Positions 41,724-50,550 of a stretch of 64,000 nt of DNA are shown piece after piece (position 1 is the stretch's first letter; every line of letters begins with the position of its first letter). The notes beneath the pieces were generated by a model that made no database searches, was not told the DNA's origin, and was given only the letters and a program-made list of their open reading frames with translations. The translations under genes and the position numbers were made by a program. Origin of the DNA: Halanaerobium praevalens DSM 2228. Lineage in GTDB: Bacteria > Bacillota > Halanaerobiia > Halanaerobiales > Halanaerobiaceae. The stretch lies in assembly GCF_000165465.1 (NCBI RefSeq), contig NC_017455.1, forward strand, positions 310,001-374,000, given 5' to 3'.

Positions 41724-42453
41724 TAAATTTAAAGATTTATATGCTCTGATTTTAATTATAATGATTTGGTATTTACTTTACTTTATTTTTGATTCAGCAA
41801 TTATTAGTTCACCAACAGCAGTTTTTAAAGTTTTTATCACTAATTTTAGTAGTGAAATTATGCTGCATTTATTAATGAGTTTTTATCGAATTATAACAGC
41901 AGTGACTATTTCATTGGTTTTAGGAGTGGGAATTGGTCTTTTAATGGGAATGCAGCATAGGATTGATAATTTTCTAGCTCCTATTATTTATTTGCTGTAT
42001 CCAATTCCTAAAATTGCTTTTTTACCTGTTTTTATGCTTTTATTTGGTTTAGCTGATTTATCTAAAATAATTCTGTTAATCGTTATCATTATTTTTCAAA
42101 TTATAGTAACTACTCGGGATGGAGTCAAGGGAATTGATAGTCGATATTTTGCTTCAGCTCGTTCCCTTGGAATGGATAAAATTGATATTTATTATCATTT
42201 AGTTTTACCTGCAATTTTACCTGGTATTTTAACTGCCTTAAGAATTACAATTGGAACCAGTATAGCTGTTTTGTTTTTTGCTGAAAATTTTGCTGTTAAA
42301 TATGGTATTGGCTATTATATAATGAATAGTTGGTCGATGGTTAATTATTTAAAAATGTATAGTGGTATTATCGCAGTTAGCCTGTTAGGATACCTTTTAT
42401 TTAAATTAATAGATTTATTAGAAGATAAATTTTGCAGCTGGCAGAAGTCTTAA
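41713..42453 (+). CDS. ABC transporter permease (SsuC/TauC-like)
   Basis: The 246-residue protein has six hydrophobic segments and the BPD_transp_1 loop ARSLGMDKIDIYYHLVLPAILPGI. It forms the membrane channel of the second NMT1-type importer in the window. The gene begins inside the ATPase gene and ends 18 bases before palindromic repeat copy 3, so the three-gene operon is bracketed by repeats. Confidence 0.88.
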   Translation: MKNNKFKDLYALILIIMIWYLLYFIFDSAIISSPTAVFKVFITNFSSEIMLHLLMSFYRIITAVTISLVLGVGIGLLMGMQHRIDNFLAPIIYLLYPIPKIAFLPVFMLLFGLADLSKIILLIVIIIFQIIVTTRDGVKGIDSRYFASARSLGMDKIDIYYHLVLPAILPGILTALRITIGTSIAVLFFAENFAVKYGIGYYIMNSWSMVNYLKMYSGIIAVSLLGYLLFKLIDLLEDKFCSWQKS

Positions 42454-42470
42454 TGTATAATTTATTTATT

Positions 42471-42520
42471 TATTGGTACCTGGTTATAGTGAATAATTTC
42501 ACTATAACCAGGTACCAATA
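42471..42520. repeat. Palindromic repeat, copy 3
   Basis: A 50-bp inverted repeat with perfect 23-bp arms (core GGTACCTGGTTATAGTGAA) around TAAT. It lies directly behind the ABC permease gene. The rest of 42521-42620 shows no other feature. Confidence 0.92.
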
Positions 42521-42632
42521 CGATAAGCCCAATATAAAAATAATAGTGTAAGCAATAATACAGAAAATTATAACTAAAGCTGATATTTTATAATTAGTAA
42601 GTAAATAAAGCTTAAGTTGAGGAGGGAAATAA

Positions 42633-42824
42633 ATGAAAAATGTAGGCCAAATTGATAAATGGTTGCGAATTATTGTTGGTATTATTCTACTTTCAATGTT
42701 TTTCTTTGGTCAAGGAAATTCTTATGCATTTTTAATTTTTGGAATTATTGCTCTCTATACAGGTTTAACAAGAAATTGTATGTTGTATAAACTTTTGGGA
42801 ATTAATACTCGAAAGGATAAATAG
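42633..42824 (+). CDS. Small DUF2892 membrane protein
   Basis: The 63-residue protein has the pattern of DUF2892: NVGQIDKWLRIIVGIILLS, a second hydrophobic segment (AFLIFGIIALYTGLT), and RNCMLYKLLGINT. The family forms two membrane helices and is sometimes fused to rhodanese domains (YgaP). The Asn-Cys motif near the C-terminus is conserved in the family. GAGGAGGG precedes the ATG. Function unknown. Confidence 0.85.
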   Translation: MKNVGQIDKWLRIIVGIILLSMFFFGQGNSYAFLIFGIIALYTGLTRNCMLYKLLGINTRKDK

Positions 42825-42961
42825 TTAATTTAATGGCCTAGACTAATGATTAGGATAATAAAAATATATTTTTAAATAAATTTTATTTTAAAGTAAATGC
42901 ATACTTATTTTAATAAAGTTTTTAATTAAAATTTTACAAAAAAATTTGGGAGGTATAAATA

Positions 42962-43588
42962 ATGACTAATTTATTGATCACATATTATAGTTCTTATGGA
43001 CATATGTTTAAGATGGCCCAGGCAGCTAGAGATGCTGCAGCTGAACATGATGATTATCAGGTCAAACTTCGTAAAATACCTGAGTTAGAAGCTGCTGAAA
43101 AAGCAATGTCAAGCCAAGATCCCTACTTAGCAGCTCAAAAAGAGCAGGCTGAAATAACTGAAGTAAGCTTAGATGATTTAGAATGGGCTGATGGTATTGT
43201 TTGGGGTATTCCAACCAGATTTGGTAATATGCCAGCTCAAGTTAAACAATTTATTGATACTGCTGGCGGGCTTTGGGCCGAAGGTAAACTTGAAGATAAG
43301 GCAACAGGTATTATGAGCAGCACAAATACTATCCATGGTGGTCAAGAGAGTACAATTTTAACTTCAATGATGCCTTTACTCCATTTTGGAATGATTTATG
43401 TGGGTTCCACTTATGGCCAAAACCCAGAATTGAGTCAAGATAAAATACAAGGTGGTTCACCTTATGGTCCTTCTACAATTGCTGGTAGTGATGGGAGTAA
43501 ATCGCCAACAGAAGGTGACTTAAAGATGGCTGGAAGACTTGCTAAAAGAGTTGCCAGAGTCGCTAAAGGTATTAACTTAACTAAGTAA
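42962..43588 (+). CDS. wrbA: WrbA-type NAD(P)H:quinone oxidoreductase
   Basis: The 208-residue flavodoxin-like protein has the FMN phosphate loop YYSSYGHMFKMA at the N-terminus, GIPTRFGNMPAQVKQFIDT near residue 85, and MSSTNTIHGGQESTILTSMM and GGSPYGPSTIAG near the C-terminus, all classic WrbA. It carries out two-electron quinone reduction and limits oxidative stress. GGGAGG precedes the ATG. It is a single-gene unit with its own terminator. Confidence 0.93.
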   Translation: MTNLLITYYSSYGHMFKMAQAARDAAAEHDDYQVKLRKIPELEAAEKAMSSQDPYLAAQKEQAEITEVSLDDLEWADGIVWGIPTRFGNMPAQVKQFIDTAGGLWAEGKLEDKATGIMSSTNTIHGGQESTILTSMMPLLHFGMIYVGSTYGQNPELSQDKIQGGSPYGPSTIAGSDGSKSPTEGDLKMAGRLAKRVARVAKGINLTK

Positions 43589-43650
43589 TTAATTTTGTTA
43601 TTAGAAATATCCTTTTTATTAAATTAAAATAATAAATTTTATGCTACTCT

Positions 43651-43681
43651 AAAACCTCAGTTTTTAAACTGAGGTTTTTTC
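43651..43681 (+). terminator. Terminator after wrbA
   Basis: AAAACCTCAGTTT (43651-43663) and AAACTGAGGTTTT (43666-43678) form a perfect 13-bp stem with T residues following. Confidence 0.92.
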
Positions 43682-43749
43682 TATAGCTTAAAAGGATAAT
43701 TTATTTACTTTTATTGATTATAATATTTAATAAAAAAGATTAAAGTTAA

Positions 43750-43779
43750 TTGTAAATTCAGTCTAATTAATGATAAAAT
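43750..43779 (+). promoter_or_regulatory. Weak candidate promoter of the Wadjet operon
   Basis: TTGTAA (43750-43755) and TAAAAT (43774-43779) are 18 bases apart, 38 bases before the jetA ATG. Other AT-rich candidates exist nearby. Confidence 0.3.
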
Positions 43780-43816
43780 TAATTTATTCAATAAAACTAA
43801 AGTTGGAGAGGATTTT

Positions 43817-45307
43817 ATGGAAAGAGCCAACATCGGTCTAAATGAAAGGCTAAAGAAAACCAAAGCTATAGCAGAATTGGGGCAGGGAATGGATACTGGT
43901 TCTTTAAGAGATTATGCCCATCAAATTGCTCTTTATCTTTTGCTGAAAGTTTTTAAAAGAGAAATTAATAATAATAACCAGCGCAGTCGCAGTGATTTAA
44001 TTCAAATGACTATAGAAATTTTAAAAGAGATGGAGCTTCAGATAAAATTAGAAGAGGTTGCAAGGTTGGTAGATGGTGTTCTTTATGCAGGTGATCCTAA
44101 AAAACAATCATATTTTAAATTTAAACTTTATGATCAAAAAAGCCAAAGTTTTAAAGATTTTAAGTACCGTTATTTAATCCCTGACCGAGAATATTCCAAA
44201 TGGGAACAAGGTGGAAAAACTATTTATCGTTTATCTGATATTTCACAAGAAATAATTTTTATTACTCGTGAAATTCTGCAAGAGTTTGGCTTTGATTTAG
44301 AACAATTTTATACACTGCAGTTAATAAAAAATGGGAATTTTAAAGAGGCTAAAGGTAGTGTCAGTAATTTAATTGCACGTGTACAAAATTTAATAAAAAA
44401 AGAAAAAGATTGGCGGGAAGACATATTACGCAATCCAGGCCTCATATTTTCTGCTTATAAAGAAAGGCGTCGAAAAACAGAAGCTCAAGTTAGAGAACAG
44501 TTTGCAGAAGAGAAAAAAGTATTTAGTGATATCTTTATTTGGCAAGAAAGACTTAATAATTTTGAAACTGCTGCTAAAAAAGAAGGAGAACTTTTATTTA
44601 AAGAATTAGAGCGGGCCCGAGAACTTCATGACCTTTTAGCTGATCTTACAGTTTCTAATTTAGCTTTAGAATTTAGATTACGCCGAGAAAGTCCTGAGCT
44701 TTTTTGGCAAACTTCACAACTTAGTTTTAAAAAAGATTTTTGGCAGAATACAATTGTTAAATCTGGATTAGCTAAAATTGATGATTTAGAAAAAATATTA
44801 AAACCACTTTTTTCTCCTCAACAAGACTTTATTTTTCCTTTAGATTGGGCTTGGTCTGAACAGCAATTATATAGGGAATTAGCAGAGGAACAAACAGATA
44901 TTGAGCCAATAGAAATTGAAGCAGCACCTAAAAGACAAATTGACTGGGAGCTTGTCGTCGAACTTTGGCAGGATGTTTTTAAGCAATTATTAGTCAAAGG
45001 AGAATTTAATTTAATTCAACTTAATCATTTGAGTTTAGCAGAAAAAGAAAAGTGGTTAAGTCAAAAAATTAATTTAGAATTATTTATGATGTTTATTGTT
45101 ACTAAGCTCGAACTTAAAGTAAAAAAAGATTATAAAGTTTTGGATGAGCGCTTAATACTTTTTAACAAATTAATTGAGCTTAAGCCAAAATTAGCCAACT
45201 TAGCCGGCCGACAAATTTCTGCAGAGCTTGTAGATGCTAAGCAAAGAGTAAATTTACTTGATCAGTTTGTTATTTCAGCTTATAAAATTTATCTGGAGGC
45301 AGATTAA
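43817..45307 (+). CDS. jetA: Wadjet JetA (MukF/kleisin-like subunit)
   Basis: The 496-residue protein is mostly helical. The N-terminal region (DTGSLRDYAHQIALYLLLKVF, LIQMTIEILKEM, YRLSDISQEIIFITREILQEFGF) resembles the winged-helix and MukF-like part of JetA/MksF. A long helical linker (residues about 190-290, KERRRKTEAQVREQFAEEKK) follows. In Wadjet complexes JetA is the kleisin that bridges JetC heads and recruits JetB. The assignment rests mainly on gene order with JetB, JetC and JetD and on overall architecture. Its stop is one base before the jetB ATG. GGAGAGG precedes ATG 43817. Confidence 0.8.
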   Translation: MERANIGLNERLKKTKAIAELGQGMDTGSLRDYAHQIALYLLLKVFKREINNNNQRSRSDLIQMTIEILKEMELQIKLEEVARLVDGVLYAGDPKKQSYFKFKLYDQKSQSFKDFKYRYLIPDREYSKWEQGGKTIYRLSDISQEIIFITREILQEFGFDLEQFYTLQLIKNGNFKEAKGSVSNLIARVQNLIKKEKDWREDILRNPGLIFSAYKERRRKTEAQVREQFAEEKKVFSDIFIWQERLNNFETAAKKEGELLFKELERARELHDLLADLTVSNLALEFRLRRESPELFWQTSQLSFKKDFWQNTIVKSGLAKIDDLEKILKPLFSPQQDFIFPLDWAWSEQQLYRELAEEQTDIEPIEIEAAPKRQIDWELVVELWQDVFKQLLVKGEFNLIQLNHLSLAEKEKWLSQKINLELFMMFIVTKLELKVKKDYKVLDERLILFNKLIELKPKLANLAGRQISAELVDAKQRVNLLDQFVISAYKIYLEAD

Positions 45308-45308
45308 A

Positions 45309-46073
45309 ATGGGATTTAAACAAGAAGATTTAGAAAAAGGAGCAGCGCTCTTTTTTAAGCTTTTAGCAGAACAAATAATTTCTATCTCTGACCCCTTAGC
45401 AGAAGCATATAGTAAAAATAGTGAAATACATAATATTGTTCACACAATGGCTGCTGAGGCTGGTTTAAGAGTTTTTTCAACTCCGAAAAATGTACATTTA
45501 GTTTCTAGAGCTAGAGACTCTAATTTTGCTAATTCTTATACGCAGATGAAAGCAAAATATCCAGGTTTAACAAGAAAGCGCAAATTTTATTTAGCAAATA
45601 TAATAATTTCTATTTTTTTAGCTGAAATTGATAAAGAAAATCATATCAGAATTAGATGGGAAGAAGAAGGTGTTTCCTATTATCATCTGGCAGATTTAGT
45701 GACAGCAACTTTAAAAAGCTGGTTAAAACGTCAAAGTGAAGAAGATTGTTTTAGTGAAAACTGGGCCCTTGCAGTGGAAGAAGTAGGAGAATTATGGTTA
45801 ACTGAGTTTAGCCCCTATCGCTTAAATAAAGATGATAAAATTGAAGTTACTAGAACTAAAAACAATCAGCTTTCCTTTATTAATACTGCTTTAAAACCTT
45901 TAGTTAAACAAGGTTTAATTATAGATCAAAAAGATGAATTGAAACTTATTCCCAAGCCAGAACTATATGAACGTTTAGATGATCTTTACCATAAGCAGGA
46001 GCGCTATAAAAAATTTCAAAAATTAATAAGAGAAAGTCGCGAAGAATTAGAGGAGGAAAAGAAAAATGCCTAG
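45309..46073 (+). CDS. jetB: Wadjet JetB (MukE-like kleisin-associated subunit)
   Basis: The 254-residue protein has winged-helix-like segments (RKFYLANIIISIFLAEIDKENHIRI; LSFINTALKPLVKQGLIIDQKDELKLI) of the kind found in MukE/JetB, which bind the kleisin. The earlier frame start at 45258 lies inside jetA; ATG 45309 follows TGGAGGCAG. The 3' end overlaps jetC by eight bases, which implies balanced production of the complex. Confidence 0.8.
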   Translation: MGFKQEDLEKGAALFFKLLAEQIISISDPLAEAYSKNSEIHNIVHTMAAEAGLRVFSTPKNVHLVSRARDSNFANSYTQMKAKYPGLTRKRKFYLANIIISIFLAEIDKENHIRIRWEEEGVSYYHLADLVTATLKSWLKRQSEEDCFSENWALAVEEVGELWLTEFSPYRLNKDDKIEVTRTKNNQLSFINTALKPLVKQGLIIDQKDELKLIPKPELYERLDDLYHKQERYKKFQKLIRESREELEEEKKNA

Positions 46074-49000
46074 GCTGAATAAAATTAGAATTACTGGTAA
46101 CCGTTATGATGGTTTTAAAAAACAGTATCGTAATTCAATTTTTAGTTTAGATTCAAAGCATACACTTTTTACATTGCAAAATGGGAGTGGAAAAGGGGCA
46201 ATGCTCCAGTTGATATTTCAGCTTTTACTTCCTGGTACTGCTTGGGGAAGCCAAAATGGTAATCAGTTAGAAAACATGTTCTATAATCGTTACGGAGAAT
46301 TTAGACAATATACTTTTCATGTTGTACTTGAATGGAGTTTAGAGGGATCTGAGAATAAAAAATTACTTAGTGGAATTTGTGTTTCAGCTAATCAACATAA
46401 ATTAGCAGGTGAAGAAGAACTCAAAATTGGTTTAAAATATTTTCTTTATACACATCAATATCAAAACAGAAGTCAATTTAGTTTAAAAAATTTACCTCTT
46501 TATCAGGAAGAAAAAGATAAAGTTCTGCAATATGATGAAATGGAAAAATTTGTTGATCAAAATAGGGCTGAACTAGTTAAATATTATAAAAGTTCAGTTT
46601 CTACTCCTAACTCTGAATATTATCAGTACCTAAGCAGTCATGGTATTTATCGTTCCGAGTGGGAAATCATGAAAAATATTAATCGCAGTGAAGGTGCACT
46701 AGAAAGACATTTTGCTAAAGCTAAAGATAATCAAGCTCTTTTTGATCAAATAATAATTCCAGCTGTGAGTGAAAGTATTAGTTATCATGATCAAGGTCAG
46801 AAAAAATCTTTAATTAATCTTTTTATAAATAATATAGAAATCGCTCAAGATTTGCCAGAATTATTATCTAGGGCTGATGATTTAAAAAAATTGGATTATT
46901 TAGTTGAGCCACTTTTACAAAATAGCCAAAAAGGACTGCGTTTACAAAATACAAAAGTAATGATTAGAGAGCGGGGAAATAATTATTTAAGAGGAATAGA
47001 AACCCGCTTATCCTTTTTAGAGAATGAATTAAGCCGCAGTCAGGCAGAAAAAGTTAAAACTAAAAAAAGTATTAAAAATCTTAAATTTGAAGCTGAAAAT
47101 CTTAAATATGTTAAAAAATTGCGAGAATTAAAAAAATTACAAACAAACTTAGAGAGCAGTTTAATCAAAAAATCTGAGTCTGAAAAAACCTTAGCTGAAA
47201 TTAAAGCTGAAAAATTACATTTAAAATTGAATCAAAAATATATCAAATTTGAAAAACTCAAAACAGAAATAGAACAACAAAAGATTAAAATTGATTTACT
47301 TAAAAAAAGACCAGAGTTTAATGATTTAGAGATTCAAATTAAAGATTTAAAAACAGAAATAGCGGCAGCAAGCTTAGACTTAAATACTAAAATCAAAAAA
47401 TCTTTTACTGCTTATTATTCTTATCATAATTATTTAACTAAAGAGTTAAAAAGAATGGAGAATAAAGAGGATGAGCTAGAGCAGCAGTTTAGATCTAAAC
47501 AGAAAATCAAGATTGACTATGAACAGCAAGCAAGAAACTTAAAAACAGAAAAAAATAAATTAGCTAGTTTTTTTAATTCTTTAGAATTAGAGACTCCAGC
47601 TTATTTACTCCAAAATTTAGAAAAGAAAGAGCAAAAATTAGATTCAAAGTTAGAAAAAATAGAAGAAAATTTAAAGGCAGAAACTAAAGCAGCAGCACAT
47701 TTGGAAAATGAAAAACATCAAGTAGAAATTAAATTAGCTAAACAAAAATCTCAAGTTGATAATTTACAAATTAGTTTAAAAGATCAAAAAGAGGCAGAAG
47801 AAGATCTTTATTTAAAGATCTTAAAAAGCTTAAACTTAGACCAATTAGATGAATTTTATAGTAAAAAGTGGCTGCAGCAGAAGAACAAGAAAATTTTACA
47901 AATAATTAAAGCAAAAGAAAAACGTTTACAGAAATTAAGTGCTAAAAGTTTTGAATTGCAGCTTGATTTAAATTTAAATGATCAAGAATACTGGATTGCT
48001 AGTTTAGAACAGAAGCGGCTTTATCAAAAAATAAAAGAACTTGATATTTCTGTTTATTATGGTTCTCAATTTCTATTGGAAATGGTTGAAGATAGTCAAA
48101 AATACTTAAATGACTATCCACTTTTACCATATGGCCTAGTTATTATTAATCAGCTAGATTGGAAAAAGATAAAAGACAATATTTCACCAACCCAAATTTT
48201 TCATTCTGCAGTACCTATTTTTATTAATAATCAATTAGATCAAGTTGATTTCAGACTTCCTTTTAAGTTAGTCACAGGTCAAGAAAAAAATTTTATTAAA
48301 GCAAATAAAAATTTTGAAGATTGGTCTCAAGCTTTAAAAGATAAAGAATCAGAGTTTCAAGCAACAATTACTATTTTAGAAAATAAATTAAAAAAATTAA
48401 AAAAAATAAATTATCAAGCAGAAGCTAAACTGCAAAAAAAATCAGCTTCTGATTTAAAAATAGAAATGGAAACAGCAGCAGTAGAATTAGAAAATTTAGA
48501 AAAAGAAATTAAAAATTTAGCAGATAAAATTGAAATTAAAAATAAAAAAATTAGTGAATTAAAGCAAAAATATACTAAGACAGAGAATAAATTAAAAAAT
48601 TTGAAAGATAAAAAGCAAAAAGTTGATATTTTTTTAGAAGCAAATAAAAATTTAGAGGCTAAAAAAGCTCGCTATCAAAAAACTTTAGCTGAGCTTGAAA
48701 ATTTAAAACAATTAAGTTTGGAAAACAAAAATAAATGGCGGAGAATTCATGAAAATAAAGTGCAATTGAATAATGACTATCAGCAGTGGTCAAAAAAATA
48801 TTATAAGTTTAGTACTGAATTAAAACAAATGCTAGCAAAAGAAGCATTTAAATTAAAAACTGATTTTAAAACAAAAGATTTAAATCTTTTTGCTAATCCA
48901 GAATATCCAGATTTTTATAATTTTGAGCAGCATCATAGTTATCAAAAATATGAAAGAATTATTCAGTTAAAAGAAAAAGAAGCTGACAAAGAGGCTAATT

Positions 49001-50550
49001 TAAAGTATTTAGAGCTGGATTTAAAAAATAAATCAGCAGAACTAGATCAGCTTAGAAATGAATTAGCTCAGCTAGCAGCTGACTGGGAACAGAGAGAATA
49101 TAGTTTTAAAAATTTAAGACAAATAGAATTTGCTTTAGCAGAGCTGAAAACTCAATTAAATAAAATTGAAGCAGAAACTGAAGCATTAAAAGAAGATATT
49201 ATTATCAAAAAAACTAAATTACAAGAAAAAAAAGAACATTTAAGAGAAAGAGCTGCTGAAATTAAAGCACGTTTTCATTGTTCTGTTAAAAATTGGGAAA
49301 ATATTGAACTCAAGCCCAAAAAATTAGAAATCAAAAATCAATTAAAGGAAAATAAAGAATATCTTTTTAAATTAGAAAATATGATTTCAAATTATCAAGA
49401 AAAATTAGGAGAATATCGAGATTATAAGGGTAAGTTAGATTATTATGAGCTTAATTCAGCTAAAGGTGAATTAAATGCTGGAGTTAAGGCTGATCTTAAA
49501 GATTCGCCGGCAGCGGTTGTAAATGATTGGATAGCTGATTATAGGAAGAATAAAGCTAAAATTAAGTCTTTAAGAGAAAAAATTGAAAATAATTTTTATC
49601 AATTTAAAAATGATGTTCAAGTTAGTCTAGAAAATAATTATTTTAAAAATAAAGTCAAAGAAAATTTATTGCAGAATTTTAAGGCTAATGCTTATCAATA
49701 TAATTTAGAAGCTCTTAATATCTTTAAAGAATATATAAATCATGCTTTAAATGATCTTTCTCATGCTCGAGATAAAGCTGAAGAAGCTAGAAATTATTGG
49801 GCAGAGCGTTCTGCTCTTCATGTGATGAGATTAATTAATTCGATGCAAGATATGATTAGCAAGATGGTTTATTATAATCAAAAGGGGATTGCTTTTCCTT
49901 TGGTAAAATTAAGAAGAACTGATCTGCTACCTGATGATAAGAAGGAAATTATATTTGAGCTTAGCCAATATTTTTTAGAACTAATTACTAAATTTAAAGA
50001 GCAAGATATTGAAATTGAAAAATTATCAGAGTCTAAACTTGAAAAGTATTGTGGAGATACTGCTCTCTTTTCTCGGGCACTGAGGGGTCGTTATCCAGTG
50101 CTTCAGGTTTATAAGATGACAGAGAAAAATGAATTTTTATATGCTAAACCACAATCTTATTTTTATTCAGACTGGGAATCTGTTATTAAGGGTAAAGGAA
50201 AAGCTACTGAAGGAAGTGGGGGCCAATCACTTTCGATTAATGCTTTTATGATGATGATGCTTTTAAATTATAAAAAACAAAATTTAGCTCGCACAAATCC
50301 TTGGACAACTCTTTTTTTAGATAATCCTTTTGGTAAAGCTTCAGCAGCTCATGTTTTAGATCCTATTTTTAAAATTGCTGATAAATTAAATTTTCAACTA
50401 ATTGCTTTTGCTGCTCCTGAAATTATTAAAAGTGAAATTAGTGAACGTTTTCCAGTTTTTTGGGCCTTAGAAGTTGCCCATGATGATCAAAATCGAGGAA
50501 CTATTGCGGGGGAGTTGGCTTCTGGTGCTCGAAAAAGAAAATTGGATTAA
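46066..50550 (+). CDS. jetC: Wadjet JetC (SMC/MukB-like ATPase)
   Basis: This 1494-residue SMC-like protein has an N-terminal Walker A region, LFTLQNGSGKGAMLQ, with Lys43 followed by Gly instead of Ser/Thr. A coiled coil runs for roughly 1000 residues of Lys/Glu-rich heptads, broken near 660-760 by a hinge-like globular segment. The ABC signature is GSGGQSLSINAF near residue 1382 and Walker B is TTLFLDNPFG near 1415, with Asn after the Asp. In Wadjet, JetABC extrudes DNA loops and senses small circular plasmids, which JetD then cuts. GAGGAGG precedes the ATG. It overlaps jetB, and jetD starts within it. Confidence 0.88.
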   Translation: MPRLNKIRITGNRYDGFKKQYRNSIFSLDSKHTLFTLQNGSGKGAMLQLIFQLLLPGTAWGSQNGNQLENMFYNRYGEFRQYTFHVVLEWSLEGSENKKLLSGICVSANQHKLAGEEELKIGLKYFLYTHQYQNRSQFSLKNLPLYQEEKDKVLQYDEMEKFVDQNRAELVKYYKSSVSTPNSEYYQYLSSHGIYRSEWEIMKNINRSEGALERHFAKAKDNQALFDQIIIPAVSESISYHDQGQKKSLINLFINNIEIAQDLPELLSRADDLKKLDYLVEPLLQNSQKGLRLQNTKVMIRERGNNYLRGIETRLSFLENELSRSQAEKVKTKKSIKNLKFEAENLKYVKKLRELKKLQTNLESSLIKKSESEKTLAEIKAEKLHLKLNQKYIKFEKLKTEIEQQKIKIDLLKKRPEFNDLEIQIKDLKTEIAAASLDLNTKIKKSFTAYYSYHNYLTKELKRMENKEDELEQQFRSKQKIKIDYEQQARNLKTEKNKLASFFNSLELETPAYLLQNLEKKEQKLDSKLEKIEENLKAETKAAAHLENEKHQVEIKLAKQKSQVDNLQISLKDQKEAEEDLYLKILKSLNLDQLDEFYSKKWLQQKNKKILQIIKAKEKRLQKLSAKSFELQLDLNLNDQEYWIASLEQKRLYQKIKELDISVYYGSQFLLEMVEDSQKYLNDYPLLPYGLVIINQLDWKKIKDNISPTQIFHSAVPIFINNQLDQVDFRLPFKLVTGQEKNFIKANKNFEDWSQALKDKESEFQATITILENKLKKLKKINYQAEAKLQKKSASDLKIEMETAAVELENLEKEIKNLADKIEIKNKKISELKQKYTKTENKLKNLKDKKQKVDIFLEANKNLEAKKARYQKTLAELENLKQLSLENKNKWRRIHENKVQLNNDYQQWSKKYYKFSTELKQMLAKEAFKLKTDFKTKDLNLFANPEYPDFYNFEQHHSYQKYERIIQLKEKEADKEANLKYLELDLKNKSAELDQLRNELAQLAADWEQREYSFKNLRQIEFALAELKTQLNKIEAETEALKEDIIIKKTKLQEKKEHLRERAAEIKARFHCSVKNWENIELKPKKLEIKNQLKENKEYLFKLENMISNYQEKLGEYRDYKGKLDYYELNSAKGELNAGVKADLKDSPAAVVNDWIADYRKNKAKIKSLREKIENNFYQFKNDVQVSLENNYFKNKVKENLLQNFKANAYQYNLEALNIFKEYINHALNDLSHARDKAEEARNYWAERSALHVMRLINSMQDMISKMVYYNQKGIAFPLVKLRRTDLLPDDKKEIIFELSQYFLELITKFKEQDIEIEKLSESKLEKYCGDTALFSRALRGRYPVLQVYKMTEKNEFLYAKPQSYFYSDWESVIKGKGKATEGSGGQSLSINAFMMMMLLNYKKQNLARTNPWTTLFLDNPFGKASAAHVLDPIFKIADKLNFQLIAFAAPEIIKSEISERFPVFWALEVAHDDQNRGTIAGELASGARKRKLD

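Noticed and set aside
38911-42520. Reading the three palindromes as a CRISPR-like array or simple terminators
   Set aside because: Spacing is 1-2.5 kb with genes between them, there is no spacer pattern or cas gene, and T runs are weak or absent.
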